NCBI GenBank assembly: GCA_963737015.1
Contig: CAVTQZ010000001.1
Span: 2,356,001-2,420,000 of the forward strand
Source of the DNA: CAVTQZ01 sp963737015
GTDB lineage: Bacteria > Actinomycetota > Acidimicrobiia > Acidimicrobiales > UBA8190
Length of the DNA: 64,000 nucleotides
Reading direction: 5' to 3'
Positions within the stretch are counted from its first letter, which is position 1; the number at the start of each line of letters is the position of its first letter. Position numbers and translations under genes: made by a program. The notes below the pieces were generated by a model. The model was not told the origin of the DNA, did no database searches, and was given only the letters and a program-made list of their open reading frames with translations. This document shows positions 35,563-44,247 of this stretch, piece after piece.

Positions 35563-36372
35563 GTGGCGCGCTTGCGGTTGTGGACCAACAAGCCGCGTCA
35601 TGCCCGGCCGGATCCCGAGCTCCCCCGGTACCGTCCGCACAAGAGGTCTCTTCTCATAGCCGTGCTCTCCGCCTTGGCGGTCGTCCTGGGGTTCACTGCC
35701 GCCGAGACGACTTCGCACTCGACTGGCCCGGTCTCCTCGGTCTCTCCCAGGGCAGCGGCAGGACCTTCACCGACGACCCGCTCAGGCGACTCGCCGACCA
35801 CCACTACTTCGATCCCGACGATCATCGGCACGGTCCCGCCGACGATCCCGCTGACCCCGCCGCGCGACGTTGCGGCGCCGACGCCCGAGCGGTCCCCGAC
35901 TTCTTCGTCAGCCGCCTCGCGCGTCGTGAATCCGCCGTCTCCCCGGCCCTGCTCCCCCTCCGAGTTGGCGGTCTCGACCGCCACCGACAGTTCCAGCTAC
36001 CGCCCTGGGTCGGATGTTCGTGTGACCACCGAGCTCAAGGATCTCGGTACAGCGTGCGTCTTCACGCCGATACGCACCGGCCAGTACGAATGCGGGACGA
36101 GTCTCGTCGTGAATTCCTCTTCGGGCAACCAGATATGGCCGGTGCAGGGACAGAGCGAGCAGTGCGCCCAGCCTGCGGCCACCGTCCTCGAACCCGGATA
36201 TAGCGAGAGCGTCTCGGTCACCTGGGACGAGCAGTACCTGCCGAAGTCGTCGGGCTCGGAGGCACAAGCACCGGCCGGCAATTACCAGGCGCTGGGCAGG
36301 TGGTCCTGGGGCGGGCCAGGCGAACAGACCTACACGCTGGGCGCCGAATCATCTCCGTTCACGATCGGCTGA
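35563..36372 (+). CDS. Secreted/anchored protein with BsuPI-like beta domain
   Basis: 269 aa. One N-terminal membrane segment (SLLIAVLSALAVVLGFTAAE), a Thr/Pro/Ser-rich linker (~55-125), and a beta-sandwich domain (CSPSELAVSTATDSSSYRPGSDVRVTTELKDLGTACVF to YTLGAESSPFTI) resembling BsuPI or DUF4232-like domains, with Cys residues that could form disulphides. The GTG at 35563 is chosen because GGGAGG lies five bases upstream; a longer frame begins at 35467. Function unknown. Confidence 0.68.
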   Translation: MARLRLWTNKPRHARPDPELPRYRPHKRSLLIAVLSALAVVLGFTAAETTSHSTGPVSSVSPRAAAGPSPTTRSGDSPTTTTSIPTIIGTVPPTIPLTPPRDVAAPTPERSPTSSSAASRVVNPPSPRPCSPSELAVSTATDSSSYRPGSDVRVTTELKDLGTACVFTPIRTGQYECGTSLVVNSSSGNQIWPVQGQSEQCAQPAATVLEPGYSESVSVTWDEQYLPKSSGSEAQAPAGNYQALGRWSWGGPGEQTYTLGAESSPFTIG

Positions 36373-36399
36373 CCTGCGGCTCGAGCCGCTACGCCTTTG

Positions 36400-37548
36400 C
36401 TACACCGGATCGTCGAGCAGCTCGGCGGCGATCACCTCTTCGAGATAGGGCTCGTCCCACCACGAGATCTGCAGCTGCTTGGCACGCCTGAAATAGAGCT
36501 GAATGTCGAACTCGACCGTGAAGCCGATCCCGCCGAAGACCTGTTGCGCCATGGCCGTGATGTCGCGGTACGTTCGGCAGGAGAACAACTTGGCCATGGC
36601 CGATAGACGCCTCGCCGGCCGGCCCTCGGACCGTGCCCATGCCGCTTCGCGCACCAATGTGGTGGCCCCGTCGAGAGCCGTCACCGCGTCGGCGAGGTAA
36701 TGGGAGATCGCTTGGAAGGCGGCAAGCGGTTTGTCGAACTGACGCCGGTCCTGCGCGTATTGGGCGGTCATGTCCAGCGACCGCTGCGCGCCTCCGACAG
36801 CCTGTGCACCGAGGAGGACGCACGCATCTTCCATCACCGTCTCCCATGTGCGCCATCCCGAGGCCCTGTCGCCCAGGCGATCCGAGCTCGCGACGACGAC
36901 ATCTTCGAGGTCGACGCGGTACTGGGTGTCCGAAGCGATCGAGAACTGCTGGGTGGTCGTGACACCATCCGCCGAGGGGTCGACGAGGAAGAGATCTACG
37001 TCGTCGGTTGCTTCTCCGGTGCGCGCTAGGACGAGGAATCGTTCGGCCGACGATGCGAAGCCGACGTGACGCTTGGTGCCGTTGAGCACGTAACGCTCGC
37101 CGTCGCGCTCCGAGCGGGATTCAGCGCGCATGCGAACTCCTTCTGCCCCGCAGCTGTTGTCAGGCTCGAACCACGCTGCCGTGAGGATCGCCTCTCCACT
37201 TGCGATCCGTGGAAGCCACTCTTCTCTTTGCTCTTCTGATCCAGACTTTGCGATCGCGCCGCCGCAAAGGACCGAGCTCACGAAATGAGGTACCGGTGCC
37301 AGAGAACGACCGAGTTCCTCGTAGAGCACAGTGCCCTCGAGCGCTGTCATCTGGGCGCCGCCGTACTCCTCGGGCAACATGAGCCCTATCAGGTCCAGCT
37401 CGCCGAGCTGTTTCCAAAGTTCGGGGGCGAAGCCGACCGGATCGTCCTCCAGCTCCCGCACGACGCTCAGCGGGCAGTAGGTATCGCACACCCCGCGCAC
37501 GGTGCGCCTCAGCATCTCCTGTTCGGGCGTGAATTCGAGATCGAGCAT
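36400..37548 (-). CDS. Acyl-CoA dehydrogenase
   Basis: 382 aa, FAD enzyme oxidising acyl-CoA to enoyl-CoA. N-terminal helical domain (LDLEFTPEQEMLRRTVRGVCD), beta domain (AAWFEPDNSCGAEGVRM) and C-terminal helices (YAQDRRQFDKPLAAFQAISHYLAD, QVFGGIGFTVEFDIQLYFRRA). The usual C-terminal catalytic Glu motif (EGT) is not visible, as in one subunit of the alpha2beta2 steroid acyl-CoA dehydrogenases (ChsE type). It may pair with the 40068 product. Last gene of a four-gene operon, starting two bases after the MaoC stop. Confidence 0.9.
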   Translation of the reverse strand: MLDLEFTPEQEMLRRTVRGVCDTYCPLSVVRELEDDPVGFAPELWKQLGELDLIGLMLPEEYGGAQMTALEGTVLYEELGRSLAPVPHFVSSVLCGGAIAKSGSEEQREEWLPRIASGEAILTAAWFEPDNSCGAEGVRMRAESRSERDGERYVLNGTKRHVGFASSAERFLVLARTGEATDDVDLFLVDPSADGVTTTQQFSIASDTQYRVDLEDVVVASSDRLGDRASGWRTWETVMEDACVLLGAQAVGGAQRSLDMTAQYAQDRRQFDKPLAAFQAISHYLADAVTALDGATTLVREAAWARSEGRPARRLSAMAKLFSCRTYRDITAMAQQVFGGIGFTVEFDIQLYFRRAKQLQISWWDEPYLEEVIAAELLDDPV

Positions 37549-37549
37549 C

Positions 37550-38821
37550 TCAGGGATCCCATCTTTCCGGCCCGCGGGCCCACGGGTTGTCGGTTTCGTC
37601 GACCGGGACGGCGACACGTGCGTCGCAGGTCGTCTTCACGTCGCCGCCGACCGCGAGGGTGACGTCGAGGCCGACCCATCCGCAGCCGGAGTCGTCGCTG
37701 CCTACCTCGCTCACCGAAGCATCGAACGTCATCTTGTCGCCCGGGAAGACGGACCCCCGCATCCGGAAGCTCATGCGGCCCAGACGTCCGTGCGGACCCG
37801 TCCAGTCGGTTACATAGCGTTCGAACCACGCAGCCTGGTTCGGGGTGTTCAAGAAGATGTCCCGAGTGCCGTTGCGTTCCTGCGCGAAGTCCTTGTCGTG
37901 GTGCATCGGCCGCCAGTCCCTGCTCGCCACTGCACCCAAGACGACAGTCGTCGCCGTCACGTCATAGGACAATGAAGGTAAACGGTCGCCGGAAGCGACT
38001 TCCGGGAGGAAGAGACGTGGGAGCGTTCTCGCACGTCCGGCGCCGTATCTGCGCTCGTCTTTCACTTTCGATGGGGACGCAGACGCTGCACCTGTCGCTC
38101 CGGCTCCGGGAGCCGCTGCGGCTCGGGGGGTCTTCCGTGGGCCGCCCCGGCCTCGAAGGCTGGGACCCCCCTCGGCACCTGCCCCGCTGGCGATCGCCAT
38201 CGACGCTTCGCCGGTAGAAGCTCCGGCGTCGTCGTTGCGCGGGTTCTCTTTGCGATAACCGAAGCCCGTGTAGCTCTCCACCCCGACGAGGTCGCCTCGT
38301 TGGTTCTCGTACTCCACGTCGATCACCCAGAAGCGACCTGTCCCGAGCTTCGTGCGCTTCTGTTCGCTCAACGACTGCAGGATCTGGCGCGTGCGAAGCA
38401 GGTCGCCCGGGCGGACGGGCTCGCCGAGAACGAGCGTGTTGTCCGTCATGACAGCCTCGGGAAGTGCGAGGAGGTCCTTCAGGTCGAAGTGCACCTGCAA
38501 GGGCAGATGCGGGTGGTCTCGTCCCGGCGCCCAATGATGCGGCCGGAACCAGACCGAGAGCATCGTGGGCGGTGCGATCGGGCCACCCGTGATCTCCTCT
38601 GCGACTTCATCGTCCCAGAACAGTGGATTTCCGTTCTCGACTGAGGAGCACGTCGTCCAGATGTATCCGCGCTCGACCGGGAAGTCGGCGACTTGTTCGT
38701 ATTGACCCACCCCTACGAGTGAACGGATCTTTTCGAGGGCATCTGTCATGGATGTACCCGATGCCTTGCCGGTGGCCCCCGCCTTTTCGGAGGTCGCTGC
38801 CGAAGTCGAGGGTTGCGTCAA
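37550..38821 (-). CDS. Double-hotdog MaoC-type enoyl-CoA hydratase
   Basis: 423 aa. An N-terminal FAS1-DH/MaoC_dehydrat_N hotdog (~30-195) is joined by a Gly/Ala-rich linker to a C-terminal MaoC domain (~270-415) with the catalytic D...H pattern in SRDWRPMHHDKDFA. This looks like a fusion of the two chains that form heteromeric hydratases such as ChsH1/ChsH2, but without a DUF35 tail. The TTG start overlaps the CaiB stop (TTGA) and follows AAAGGAG. Expected substrate: the enoyl-CoA made by the flanking dehydrogenases. Confidence 0.85.
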   Translation of the reverse strand: MTQPSTSAATSEKAGATGKASGTSMTDALEKIRSLVGVGQYEQVADFPVERGYIWTTCSSVENGNPLFWDDEVAEEITGGPIAPPTMLSVWFRPHHWAPGRDHPHLPLQVHFDLKDLLALPEAVMTDNTLVLGEPVRPGDLLRTRQILQSLSEQKRTKLGTGRFWVIDVEYENQRGDLVGVESYTGFGYRKENPRNDDAGASTGEASMAIASGAGAEGGPSLRGRGGPRKTPRAAAAPGAGATGAASASPSKVKDERRYGAGRARTLPRLFLPEVASGDRLPSLSYDVTATTVVLGAVASRDWRPMHHDKDFAQERNGTRDIFLNTPNQAAWFERYVTDWTGPHGRLGRMSFRMRGSVFPGDKMTFDASVSEVGSDDSGCGWVGLDVTLAVGGDVKTTCDARVAVPVDETDNPWARGPERWDP

Positions 38822-40068
38822 GCCACCACTCCTTTGGAAACGAGCTCGGCAACCACGTCAGGGTCGTACCCGACGGCTCTCAGAAGCTCGACCGTGTCGG
38901 TCGCGGCTTCGTCTGGCACGGTCACCGGCTCGCTGAGCTGGGGCATCCCGGCGAGGAGCGCCCCGAGCTGTCGGAAGGTTCCATGCCGGGCCGACTTGGC
39001 TTCGACCACCGCTCGTGAAGAAACGAGCTGCTCGTCCGAGCCGATCTCGGCAATGCTCAGGACGGGCGCGATACACGTGTCGGCAGAGCCGAGCCGCTCC
39101 ACCCAGTGGGCGCGGTCTTCGGTCGCGAAGGCGGCTTGGAAGTCTGCACGGATCGACGTCTGGGCTTCGTCGTCATATTGGGCGACGATCCAGTGCTCTA
39201 AGCCAAGCGCTTTGCAGAGATTGGCGAAGAACTTCGGCTCGATCGCAGCGACAGCGAGCCACCGTCCGTCTCGTGCAAGGTAGGTCGCATAACAGGCGTA
39301 GCGGCCCGTTAGGACGTCGTGACCGGGAGCGGGCTCTGCGCCCGTCGCCAGGTGCTCGTCGGCGAGAAGGGACATGAGCCAGAGGACCCCGTCGGTGACC
39401 GACACGTCGAGGAAGGTTCCTTCGCCCGTCGTCGTCCGGGCGAAGAGCGCGGCACATATCGAGAGGGCCGCCTGCATCCCTCCCGCTGCGGCGTCTGCGA
39501 TCGTCGCCCCAGGCAGTGGAGGTGCTCCCGAAGCGTTCGGTTCGCACATCGAGAGATAGCCACCGACGGCCAGATAGTCGAGATCGTGGCCGGCCCACGA
39601 CGAGCGCGGCCCCTCGCGGCCGTAGCCTGTCGTCGAGCAGTAGACCACCCGCGGGTTCCGTTTCCTAACGTCGTCATAGGCGATGCCAAGCCGCTCCACG
39701 GTGCCGGGACGGAAGCTCTCGACCACGACATCGCATTTCGTGGCGAGCGTGAGAAAGGCCCGCCGGCCATCAGGGTCGCGAAGGTCCACCCGCACCTTTT
39801 GCATGCCACGGTGAGCGCCGTAGGCGAAGTAAGGCGGCGCCTGAGTAGCGGGCCCGCGTCCGGGAGGAGGCGCGATCTTTATGACCTTTGCTCCGTAGTC
39901 GGCCAGAAGACGTGTGGCTCTCGCGGCGGGGCCGACGCTCGAGAGATCCAGAACCGAGATGCCGTCCAGTGGTCCGGCCGTCGCGGCCGTCGCGGCGGTC
40001 GCGGCGGTCGCGGCGGTCGCGGCGGTCGCGGCGGTCGCGGCGGTCGCGGCGCGCGCGGACTCGCTCAT
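38818..40068 (-). CDS. CaiB/BaiF family CoA-transferase or alpha-methylacyl-CoA racemase
   Basis: 416 aa. Class III CoA-transferase fold: LDGISVLDLSSVGPAARATRLLADYGAKVIKI at the N-terminus, the catalytic Asp region HDLDYLAVGG and VTDGVLWLMSLLADEH. Both CoA transfer and alpha-methyl epimerisation occur in this family; the setting between acyl-CoA dehydrogenases fits either. The first 30 residues are eight Ala-Ala-Thr units encoded by a 9-bp repeat (39979-40051), which is not a family feature. Starts on the last base of the upstream stop (TGATG). Confidence 0.87.
   Translation of the reverse strand: MSESARAATAATAATAATAATAATAATAATAGPLDGISVLDLSSVGPAARATRLLADYGAKVIKIAPPPGRGPATQAPPYFAYGAHRGMQKVRVDLRDPDGRRAFLTLATKCDVVVESFRPGTVERLGIAYDDVRKRNPRVVYCSTTGYGREGPRSSWAGHDLDYLAVGGYLSMCEPNASGAPPLPGATIADAAAGGMQAALSICAALFARTTTGEGTFLDVSVTDGVLWLMSLLADEHLATGAEPAPGHDVLTGRYACYATYLARDGRWLAVAAIEPKFFANLCKALGLEHWIVAQYDDEAQTSIRADFQAAFATEDRAHWVERLGSADTCIAPVLSIAEIGSDEQLVSSRAVVEAKSARHGTFRQLGALLAGMPQLSEPVTVPDEAATDTVELLRAVGYDPDVVAELVSKGVVA
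39979..40051. repeat. 9-bp tandem repeat in the CaiB/BaiF coding sequence
   Basis: About eight copies of GTCGCGGCG (plus-strand sense), slightly degenerate at both ends. Unit length keeps the frame, adding Ala-Ala-Thr units to the protein N-terminus. Copy-number change would lengthen the N-terminus without a frameshift. Confidence 0.9.
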
Positions 40069-41249
40069 CAGAAGTTTTTCGGCAGGCCGAGTTTGCGCCG
40101 GGCGATGATGTTCTTCTGGATTTCCGACGCCCCCCCGCCGATGGTGTCGATCACCGTATAGCGGTACGTCGATTCCGAGCGGCCTTGCATGGGAGCGTCG
40201 TCGGTCTTCACTCTCAGCTGAGAGCCGGGGCCACCGAGGTCCATCGATGCGTCGGCGAGGCGCTTGGACAGTTCCGTCGCGTAGAGCTTGTACTCCGAAG
40301 CCTCGGCTGTCGGCGCAGCACCACCTTTCGCCGACGCTGCGACGAAGCGCAGACCCAGAACACGGGCGACTTCAGCCTGTGTGGCGAGCTGAGCGATCCG
40401 CTGCCGAACCCGGACGTTCTCACGGAGCTGGTTTCCATCGCGTTCTGCCGTCTTTACGTACTCGCAGAGGAGTTCAAGCCGCTGCGCGATCGGCGAGAAG
40501 GTGAACATGGTGAAGCGCTCGAGGTCGAGTGCCTCGGAGATGTATTGGAAGCCACGGTTCACCTCCCCGACGACGTAGTCGTCGGACACCCAGACGTCGT
40601 CCAGGTAGACCTCGTTTGTACGTTCGTCCCCCATCGTCCATATCGGCTTCACAGTTATTCCGGGGTGGTCGAGTGGCACCAGGAAGAGTGTGATGCCGTG
40701 GTGCTTCGCGACTTCGGGGTCGGTGCGTGCGCCGACCCAGTACCACTCGGCGAAATGAGCTGAGGTCGTCCAGGTCTTCTGGCCGTTCAACAACCAACCG
40801 TCGCCGTCACGAATCGCCTTCAGCTGCATCGACGCCGCGTCAGAGCCGGCGTTTGGCTCCGAATACCCGACAGCGAATTCGACTTCGTTGCGCAGGATCT
40901 TCGGTAGGAACTCGCGCTTCAAGTTGTCGTTGCCGTGGCGTATAAGGGTCTTGCCGATTATGCCGACGCCCTTCCCGATCTGCGGCCCGCCGCGCCGCGC
41001 AAGCGCCTCGTTCAGGAGGTGCTCGTAGACACCGTCTGACTCCTTGCCTCCGTATTCGGCAGGCCACGTGATGCCGAGCCAACCCTTGGCGCCGAGCTCG
41101 GCCATGAACTTCCGCCTGGGAGGGGTGTCGACGATCTGAGCCATGTTCTCGCGCGTCAGATCGAAGATCTCGGGATCGTCGTGATCGTCGAGAAAACGCT
41201 CGACCTCGGCGACGAACGCCAGTTGCTCTTCGGAGAATTCGAAGTCCAT
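40068..41249 (-). CDS. Acyl-CoA dehydrogenase
   Basis: 393 aa. Domains in order: EEQLAFVAEVERFLDDHDDPE, FAVGYSEPNAGSDAASMQLKAIRDGDGWLLNGQKTWTTSAH, and the C-terminal DTIGGGASEIQKNIIARRKLGLP. The FAD-proximal EGT Glu is replaced by Gly (IGGGAS), as in subunits of heteromeric acyl-CoA dehydrogenases or those that place the base elsewhere. First gene of the minus-strand operon, divergent from the HMGS-like/DUF35 gene. Confidence 0.92.
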   Translation of the reverse strand: MDFEFSEEQLAFVAEVERFLDDHDDPEIFDLTRENMAQIVDTPPRRKFMAELGAKGWLGITWPAEYGGKESDGVYEHLLNEALARRGGPQIGKGVGIIGKTLIRHGNDNLKREFLPKILRNEVEFAVGYSEPNAGSDAASMQLKAIRDGDGWLLNGQKTWTTSAHFAEWYWVGARTDPEVAKHHGITLFLVPLDHPGITVKPIWTMGDERTNEVYLDDVWVSDDYVVGEVNRGFQYISEALDLERFTMFTFSPIAQRLELLCEYVKTAERDGNQLRENVRVRQRIAQLATQAEVARVLGLRFVAASAKGGAAPTAEASEYKLYATELSKRLADASMDLGGPGSQLRVKTDDAPMQGRSESTYRYTVIDTIGGGASEIQKNIIARRKLGLPKNF

Positions 41250-41408
41250 TGTTCGTGCTCAACTCCTGCGCGCCGCGCCGGAAGGCTTCTGATACAGCGT
41301 CAGATCGTAGCTTTGGCTCCCGACCTCGCTCGATCGACCAGCGTCTGTGCATTGGCGGCCTCGAGCGACGCTCCTGAGCACACTGGTCCCCCGCTACGAT
41401 CGCTTGCG
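41250..41408. promoter_or_regulatory. Divergent intergenic region of the catabolic cluster
   Basis: 159 bases between the starts of the minus-strand dehydrogenase operon (41249) and the plus-strand HMGS-like/DUF35 operon (41409). Both promoters must lie here. I see no clear palindromic operator, and no regulator gene is adjacent. Confidence 0.5.
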
Positions 41409-42833
41409 ATGCGAGGGGTGATTAGCGCGGCCGGCTACGTCCCCTATCGCAGGCTCCAGCGGTCGGAGATCAGCGCGCTTCTGGGTTCCGGAGGCGGCAA
41501 AGGCACCCGATCGGTCGCTTCCCACGACGAGGACACGACGACGATGGGGGTCGAGGCCGCGCGTCTGGCGATGGTGGCAGCACCAGCCACTGCTCCCGGC
41601 GGACTCTGGTTCTCGACCACCAGCCCGGCATACCTCGACAAGACGAACGCCACCGCGATCCACGCGGCGCTTCGTCTGCCACCCGAGATGGCGGCGCTCG
41701 ACTTCGGAGGGGCCTTGCGTTCGGGGGTTGGCGCGCTGCGAGCCGCCCTCGATAGCAGCGGCGGCGGTGGGAACACGCTGGTCGTGGTCTCCGACCTGCG
41801 CGACGGACTGCCAGGGGGAGCAGACGAGGCGGGTGGGGGTGACGCGGCGGCAGCCATGCTCGTCGGCGACGACGGCCCCGGTTCGCCGGTCATCGCTGAG
41901 CTGTTGGGCGGAGCCTCGGCGACCGACGAGTTCACCGATCGCTGGCGAACTACGGGCGAGCGGCGCTCGAAAGTATGGGAAGAGCGCTTCGGAGAGACCC
42001 GATACGTACCTCTCGGCACCGACGCGTGGTCGAGGGCGCTGAAGACAGCGGGCGTCGAGCAATCGGACATCGCACTCCTGGCGGTCAGCTCCATGCACGC
42101 GCGTGCAGCGAAGACGTTCGCAGCCAAACTCGCCGGCGAAGGCGTGGTAGCGGAGGACGACTTGACGACATCAGTCGGTAATGCGGGCGTCGCTCACCCG
42201 CTCCTTCTTCTCGTGGCTGCCCTCGAAAAGGCAGGCCCTGACAAGGTCGTCGCGGTGGTGAACCTCGCCGACGGCGCGGATGTCCTCGTGTTCAGGACCA
42301 CTCGATCGATCCGCGAGTGGAGACCCGCCCGAAGGATCGAGGACCAGCTCGCGTCGAGCGCGGACATCGGCTACGGGAAGTTCCTCTCTTGGCGGGGGAT
42401 GATCACCACCGAACCCCCCAGGCGACCCGAGCCGCTCAGGGTGCAATCCCCCCCGGCGTGGAGGGCAAAGGAATGGAAGTTCGGCTTCGCCGGATCACGG
42501 GACCGCTCGAGCGGGGCTCTGCACCTCCCGCCCGCGCGGGTTTCGATGGCCGGGGGGAACGTCGACGACATGGAGCCTGTGGGCCTGGCGGATTCGAAGG
42601 GCACGATCGTCACGTTCACCGTGGACCGGATCGCCTACTCCCCGAGCCCTCCGGTCGTCTTCGCCGTGGTGGACTTCGACGGCGGAGGGAGGTTCCCGGT
42701 GGAGCTCACGGACGTCGACGCAGAGGCGCTGTCAGTGGGAGCCCGCGTTGAGATGACCTTTCGCCGCCTCTACAGCGCCGACGGAATCCACGACTACTTC
42801 TGGAAGGCGCGCCCTGTGAGATCGGGGAGGTAG
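41409..42833 (+). CDS. HMG-CoA-synthase-like/thiolase-fold protein fused to DUF35 OB domain
   Basis: 474 aa. Residues ~1-310 have a thiolase-like fold (GVISAAGYVPYRRLQRSEI, DEDTTTMGVEAARLAM, LTTSVGNAGVAHPLLLLVAAL). The position of the catalytic Cys reads LDFGGALRSGVGAL, so the nucleophile is missing. Residues ~335-470 form a DUF35 OB domain (GTIVTFTVDRIAYSPSPPVVFAVVDFDGGGRFPVELTD), with a ribbon region lacking the usual Cys. DUF35 domains bind and bridge thiolases. The thiolase gene follows after two bases, so a complex is likely. Confidence 0.82.
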   Translation: MRGVISAAGYVPYRRLQRSEISALLGSGGGKGTRSVASHDEDTTTMGVEAARLAMVAAPATAPGGLWFSTTSPAYLDKTNATAIHAALRLPPEMAALDFGGALRSGVGALRAALDSSGGGGNTLVVVSDLRDGLPGGADEAGGGDAAAAMLVGDDGPGSPVIAELLGGASATDEFTDRWRTTGERRSKVWEERFGETRYVPLGTDAWSRALKTAGVEQSDIALLAVSSMHARAAKTFAAKLAGEGVVAEDDLTTSVGNAGVAHPLLLLVAALEKAGPDKVVAVVNLADGADVLVFRTTRSIREWRPARRIEDQLASSADIGYGKFLSWRGMITTEPPRRPEPLRVQSPPAWRAKEWKFGFAGSRDRSSGALHLPPARVSMAGGNVDDMEPVGLADSKGTIVTFTVDRIAYSPSPPVVFAVVDFDGGGRFPVELTDVDAEALSVGARVEMTFRRLYSADGIHDYFWKARPVRSGR

Positions 42834-42835
42834 CG

Positions 42836-44026
42836 ATGGGGTCGAACGGCATCCGGGATCGCGTAGCGATCGTCGGCATGGGCTGCACCAAGTTCGGAGA
42901 ACGATGGGACAAGGGCGCGGACGACCTGATCGTCGACGCGTCGATGGACGCGTTCGCGTCTGCGGGCGTCTCCAAAGACGACGTCGATGCTTTCTGGCTC
43001 GGGACGGCGACGTCCGGCCAGAGCGGCATCGCTCTCGCGCGCCCACTCCAGGTTCAAGGAAAGCCCGTGAGCAGGGTCGAGAACTTCTGCGCCACCGGCT
43101 CGGAGGCACTTCGCGCTGCCTCCTATGCGGTTGCGAGCGGCGCCTACGACCTCGCCATGGCAGTTGGAGCCGAGAAGATCAAGGATGGCGGCTTTCAAGG
43201 CATAGCCGTCCCTAAGGCCGCGGGCGACGGCACCGAGCGGACGCTGACCGCGGCTGCGATGTTCTCCATGATCGTGCCTGCGTACTCGAAGAAGTACGGC
43301 TTGGACGAGGCGGAAGTCATGGACGTCCTGGCCGCGATCGCCGTGAAGAACCATGCGAACGGCGCGAAGAATCCTCGTGCACAGTTCCGCAAGGCAGTCT
43401 CGAAGGAGACCGTTCTCTCCGCACCCCGGATGGCCGGTCGCCTGGGGGTCTTCGACTGCGCGGGTGTCGCGGACGGGGCCGCCGCGGCGATCGTGGTACG
43501 TGCCGAAGATGCAGGGCGGTACACGGACAAGCCTCTCTACATAAAGGCGTTCGCCGTGTCGACGGGAACCGGCTCGGGGCTCATCGACCCCGGGTACGAC
43601 TACACCCACTTCCCCGAATGCGAGCGGGCGGCTTCGGACGCCTACGCGCAAGCGGGGGTGACGGATCCCCGCCACCAACTGGCGATGGCGGAGGTGCACG
43701 ACTGCTTCACTCCGACCGAGATGCTGCTGATGGAGGACCTCGGCTTCGCCGAGCGCGGAACGGCATGGAAGGAGGTGCTGGCGGGCACCTTCGACCTCGA
43801 CGGCGAATTGCCGGTGAACCCCGATGGCGGCCTCAAGAGTTTCGGCCATCCAGTGGGTGCGACCGGACTGCGGATGTTCTTCGAGTGCTGGTTGCAGCTG
43901 CGAGGCGAAGCCGGTACCGAGAGACAGATCGACACCGACCGCACCCTCGCCCTGATGCACAACCTCGGCGGGTACCCAGGAGAGATGGTCTCTCTCGTGT
44001 CGATCGTCGGCTCCCAGCTCGGCTGA
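42836..44026 (+). CDS. SCPx/Ltp-type thiolase (acetyl-CoA acetyltransferase family)
   Basis: 396 aa. The nucleophile Cys is in VENFCATGSEALRAA, with HDCFTPTEMLLMEDLGF and the C-terminal GGLKSFGHPVGATGLRMFFE. This set is typical of lipid-transfer-protein thiolases and Ltp2-type aldolases, which need a DUF35 partner; the adjacent upstream gene supplies one. GGGGAGG precedes the ATG. It could perform thiolysis or retro-aldol cleavage of a branched acyl-CoA. Confidence 0.9.
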   Translation: MGSNGIRDRVAIVGMGCTKFGERWDKGADDLIVDASMDAFASAGVSKDDVDAFWLGTATSGQSGIALARPLQVQGKPVSRVENFCATGSEALRAASYAVASGAYDLAMAVGAEKIKDGGFQGIAVPKAAGDGTERTLTAAAMFSMIVPAYSKKYGLDEAEVMDVLAAIAVKNHANGAKNPRAQFRKAVSKETVLSAPRMAGRLGVFDCAGVADGAAAAIVVRAEDAGRYTDKPLYIKAFAVSTGTGSGLIDPGYDYTHFPECERAASDAYAQAGVTDPRHQLAMAEVHDCFTPTEMLLMEDLGFAERGTAWKEVLAGTFDLDGELPVNPDGGLKSFGHPVGATGLRMFFECWLQLRGEAGTERQIDTDRTLALMHNLGGYPGEMVSLVSIVGSQLG

Positions 44027-44064
44027 TCGACAGGACGCAAGAGCACGGCCGAGTCGGACCGATC

Positions 44065-44247
44065 TTGTCGTTCCTGGAGAAGCGCTGCGGTATCGACGGC
44101 CGGGTAGCGGCCGTCGCCGGGGGTGGCGGGGGTCTGGGACGCGCAGCAGCGGTCGACACTGCGTCCGGATGGTTGAACTGCCCGGAGAATGGATTCAACG
44201 CGCGGCCACCGACATGGTTGATCGACCGGCTTCAAGAGGGTCGATGA
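44065..44247 (+). pseudogene. Remnant of a short-chain dehydrogenase N-terminus
   Basis: A 60-codon frame starting LSFLEKRCGIDGRVAAVAGGG, which is a recognisable SDR N-terminus (GRVAAVAGGGGGLGRAAAV in place of TGGxxGxG). It then diverges into unrelated sequence. Its TGA overlaps the ATG of the next, intact SDR gene (ATGA), so it may still be translated as a coupling leader. Confidence 0.55.

Noticed and set aside
39979..40051. CRISPR-like or intergenic repeat near 40 kb
   Set aside because: It is a contiguous 9-bp array inside the CaiB/BaiF gene with no spacers.
39319..40763. Long plus-strand ORFs antisense to the CoA-transferase and acyl-CoA dehydrogenase
   Set aside because: They are high-GC antisense shadows of clearly recognised minus-strand enzymes.
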